Assembly: GCA_029259875.1 (NCBI GenBank)
Contig: JAJDEK010000396.1
Location: 1 to 5,624 of the forward strand
Origin: Planctomycetaceae bacterium
GTDB lineage: Bacteria > Planctomycetota > Planctomycetia > Planctomycetales > Planctomycetaceae
Direction of reading: 5' to 3'
DNA: 5,624 bases
The first letter of the stretch is position 1. Each line of letters starts with the position of its first letter. Below are positions 5,451 through 5,624 of this stretch, one piece after another. The notes beneath the pieces are model-generated. The model saw only the letters and a program-made list of their open reading frames with translations, was not told the origin of the DNA and made no database searches. The position numbers and the translations under genes are program-made.

Positions 5451-5624
5451 TTAAGGATCAGAATCAGTCTTACGATATCGAGCACTCACTTGATTTAACT
5501 GCTGTCTCTCTTTCGGAGTTAGTGATTCCAACCCAAATTCGTGCACTTTATGCAGCAATAAATCAAGTTGTTTTTCAGCATTCAAACTCTTTTCGCGTTC
5601 ACGTTGTTCTTTCTGAAGTTTTCG
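5451..5624 (-). CDS. C-terminal end of a probable rhomboid-family protein (partial, DUF6576-like tail)
   Basis: On the - strand the frame is open from the window edge to a TAA at 5451-5453 and gives 57 residues. A charged helical linker (RKLQKEQREREKSLNAEK) leads into LDLLLHKVHEFGLESLTPKERQQLNQVSARYRK. This matches the short motif LxKIxxxGxxSLTxxErxxLxxaSxRYR found at the C-terminus of many bacterial rhomboid intramembrane serine proteases (DUF6576). The membrane domain and catalytic Ser/His lie outside the window, so protease identity is inferred from this tail alone; the same tail also occurs on other membrane proteins. If a rhomboid, it would cleave transmembrane substrates within the bilayer. 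The sequence end leaves the frame intact at the edge. Confidence 0.7.
   Translation of the reverse strand, partial: RKLQKEQREREKSLNAEKQLDLLLHKVHEFGLESLTPKERQQLNQVSARYRKTDSDP

Noticed and set aside
5285..5624. A + strand frame opening with ATG at 5285 that stays open to the window edge (113 codons).
   Set aside because: From 5451 on it is antisense to a frame with a recognisable rhomboid-type tail. It has no SD, resembles no known family, and its unique part (55 codons) can be open by chance. The 24-codon frame at 5214-5288 that overlaps its ATG also lacks an SD.

Overview
The window looks like a piece of a chromosome from the Planctomycetes (Planctomycetaceae-like). Three things point that way: a protein opening with the HYExAFE signature (a family known from planctomycetes), a lipoprotein with a WxGQ-type core typical of planctomycete predicted lipoproteins, and several genes lacking a clear Shine-Dalgarno (SD) site. 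I cannot assign a genus. No tRNA, rRNA, insertion sequence, CRISPR array or phage gene was seen.

Layout. The left half is read on the + strand: the last 46 codons of what is probably histidyl-tRNA synthetase (1-141), a 134-base spacer full of inverted repeats, a HYExAFE-family protein (276-791), a spacer with a perfect but orphan SD, a tiny secreted or membrane protein (1011-1202), and a complete FabF-like beta-ketoacyl synthase (1248-2531). The right half is read on the - strand: the last 57 codons of a protein ending in a rhomboid-type C-terminal domain (5451-5624), an AT-rich 555-base spacer, an HD-GYP phosphodiesterase with an N-terminal sensor region (3237-4895), and a predicted lipoprotein (2541-3164). 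The two halves converge with a gap of only 9 bases at 2532-2540.

How the genes relate. They do not form an obvious single pathway: translation (hisS), fatty-acid or polyketide chain elongation (KS), cyclic-di-GMP turnover (HD-GYP) and envelope proteins lie side by side, as is common in planctomycete housekeeping regions. The small membrane protein and the KS are 45 bases apart and could be co-transcribed. The HD-GYP and lipoprotein genes are 72 bases apart on one strand, with a stem between them that would hide the lipoprotein SD in read-through RNA.

Most worth checking: (i) the HYExAFE protein carries a plausible PD-(D/E)XK nuclease-like core; (ii) the 3173-3231 stem-loop looks built to silence the lipoprotein in read-through transcripts and contains its own TATAAT; (iii) a perfect SD at 923-930 has no ATG but precedes an AUC-initiated 24-codon frame that overlaps the next gene's ATG; (iv) CTCA/TGAG motifs cluster upstream of the HD-GYP gene; (v) the spacer after hisS can form mutually exclusive pairings. 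I see no clear multi-gene novel system here.
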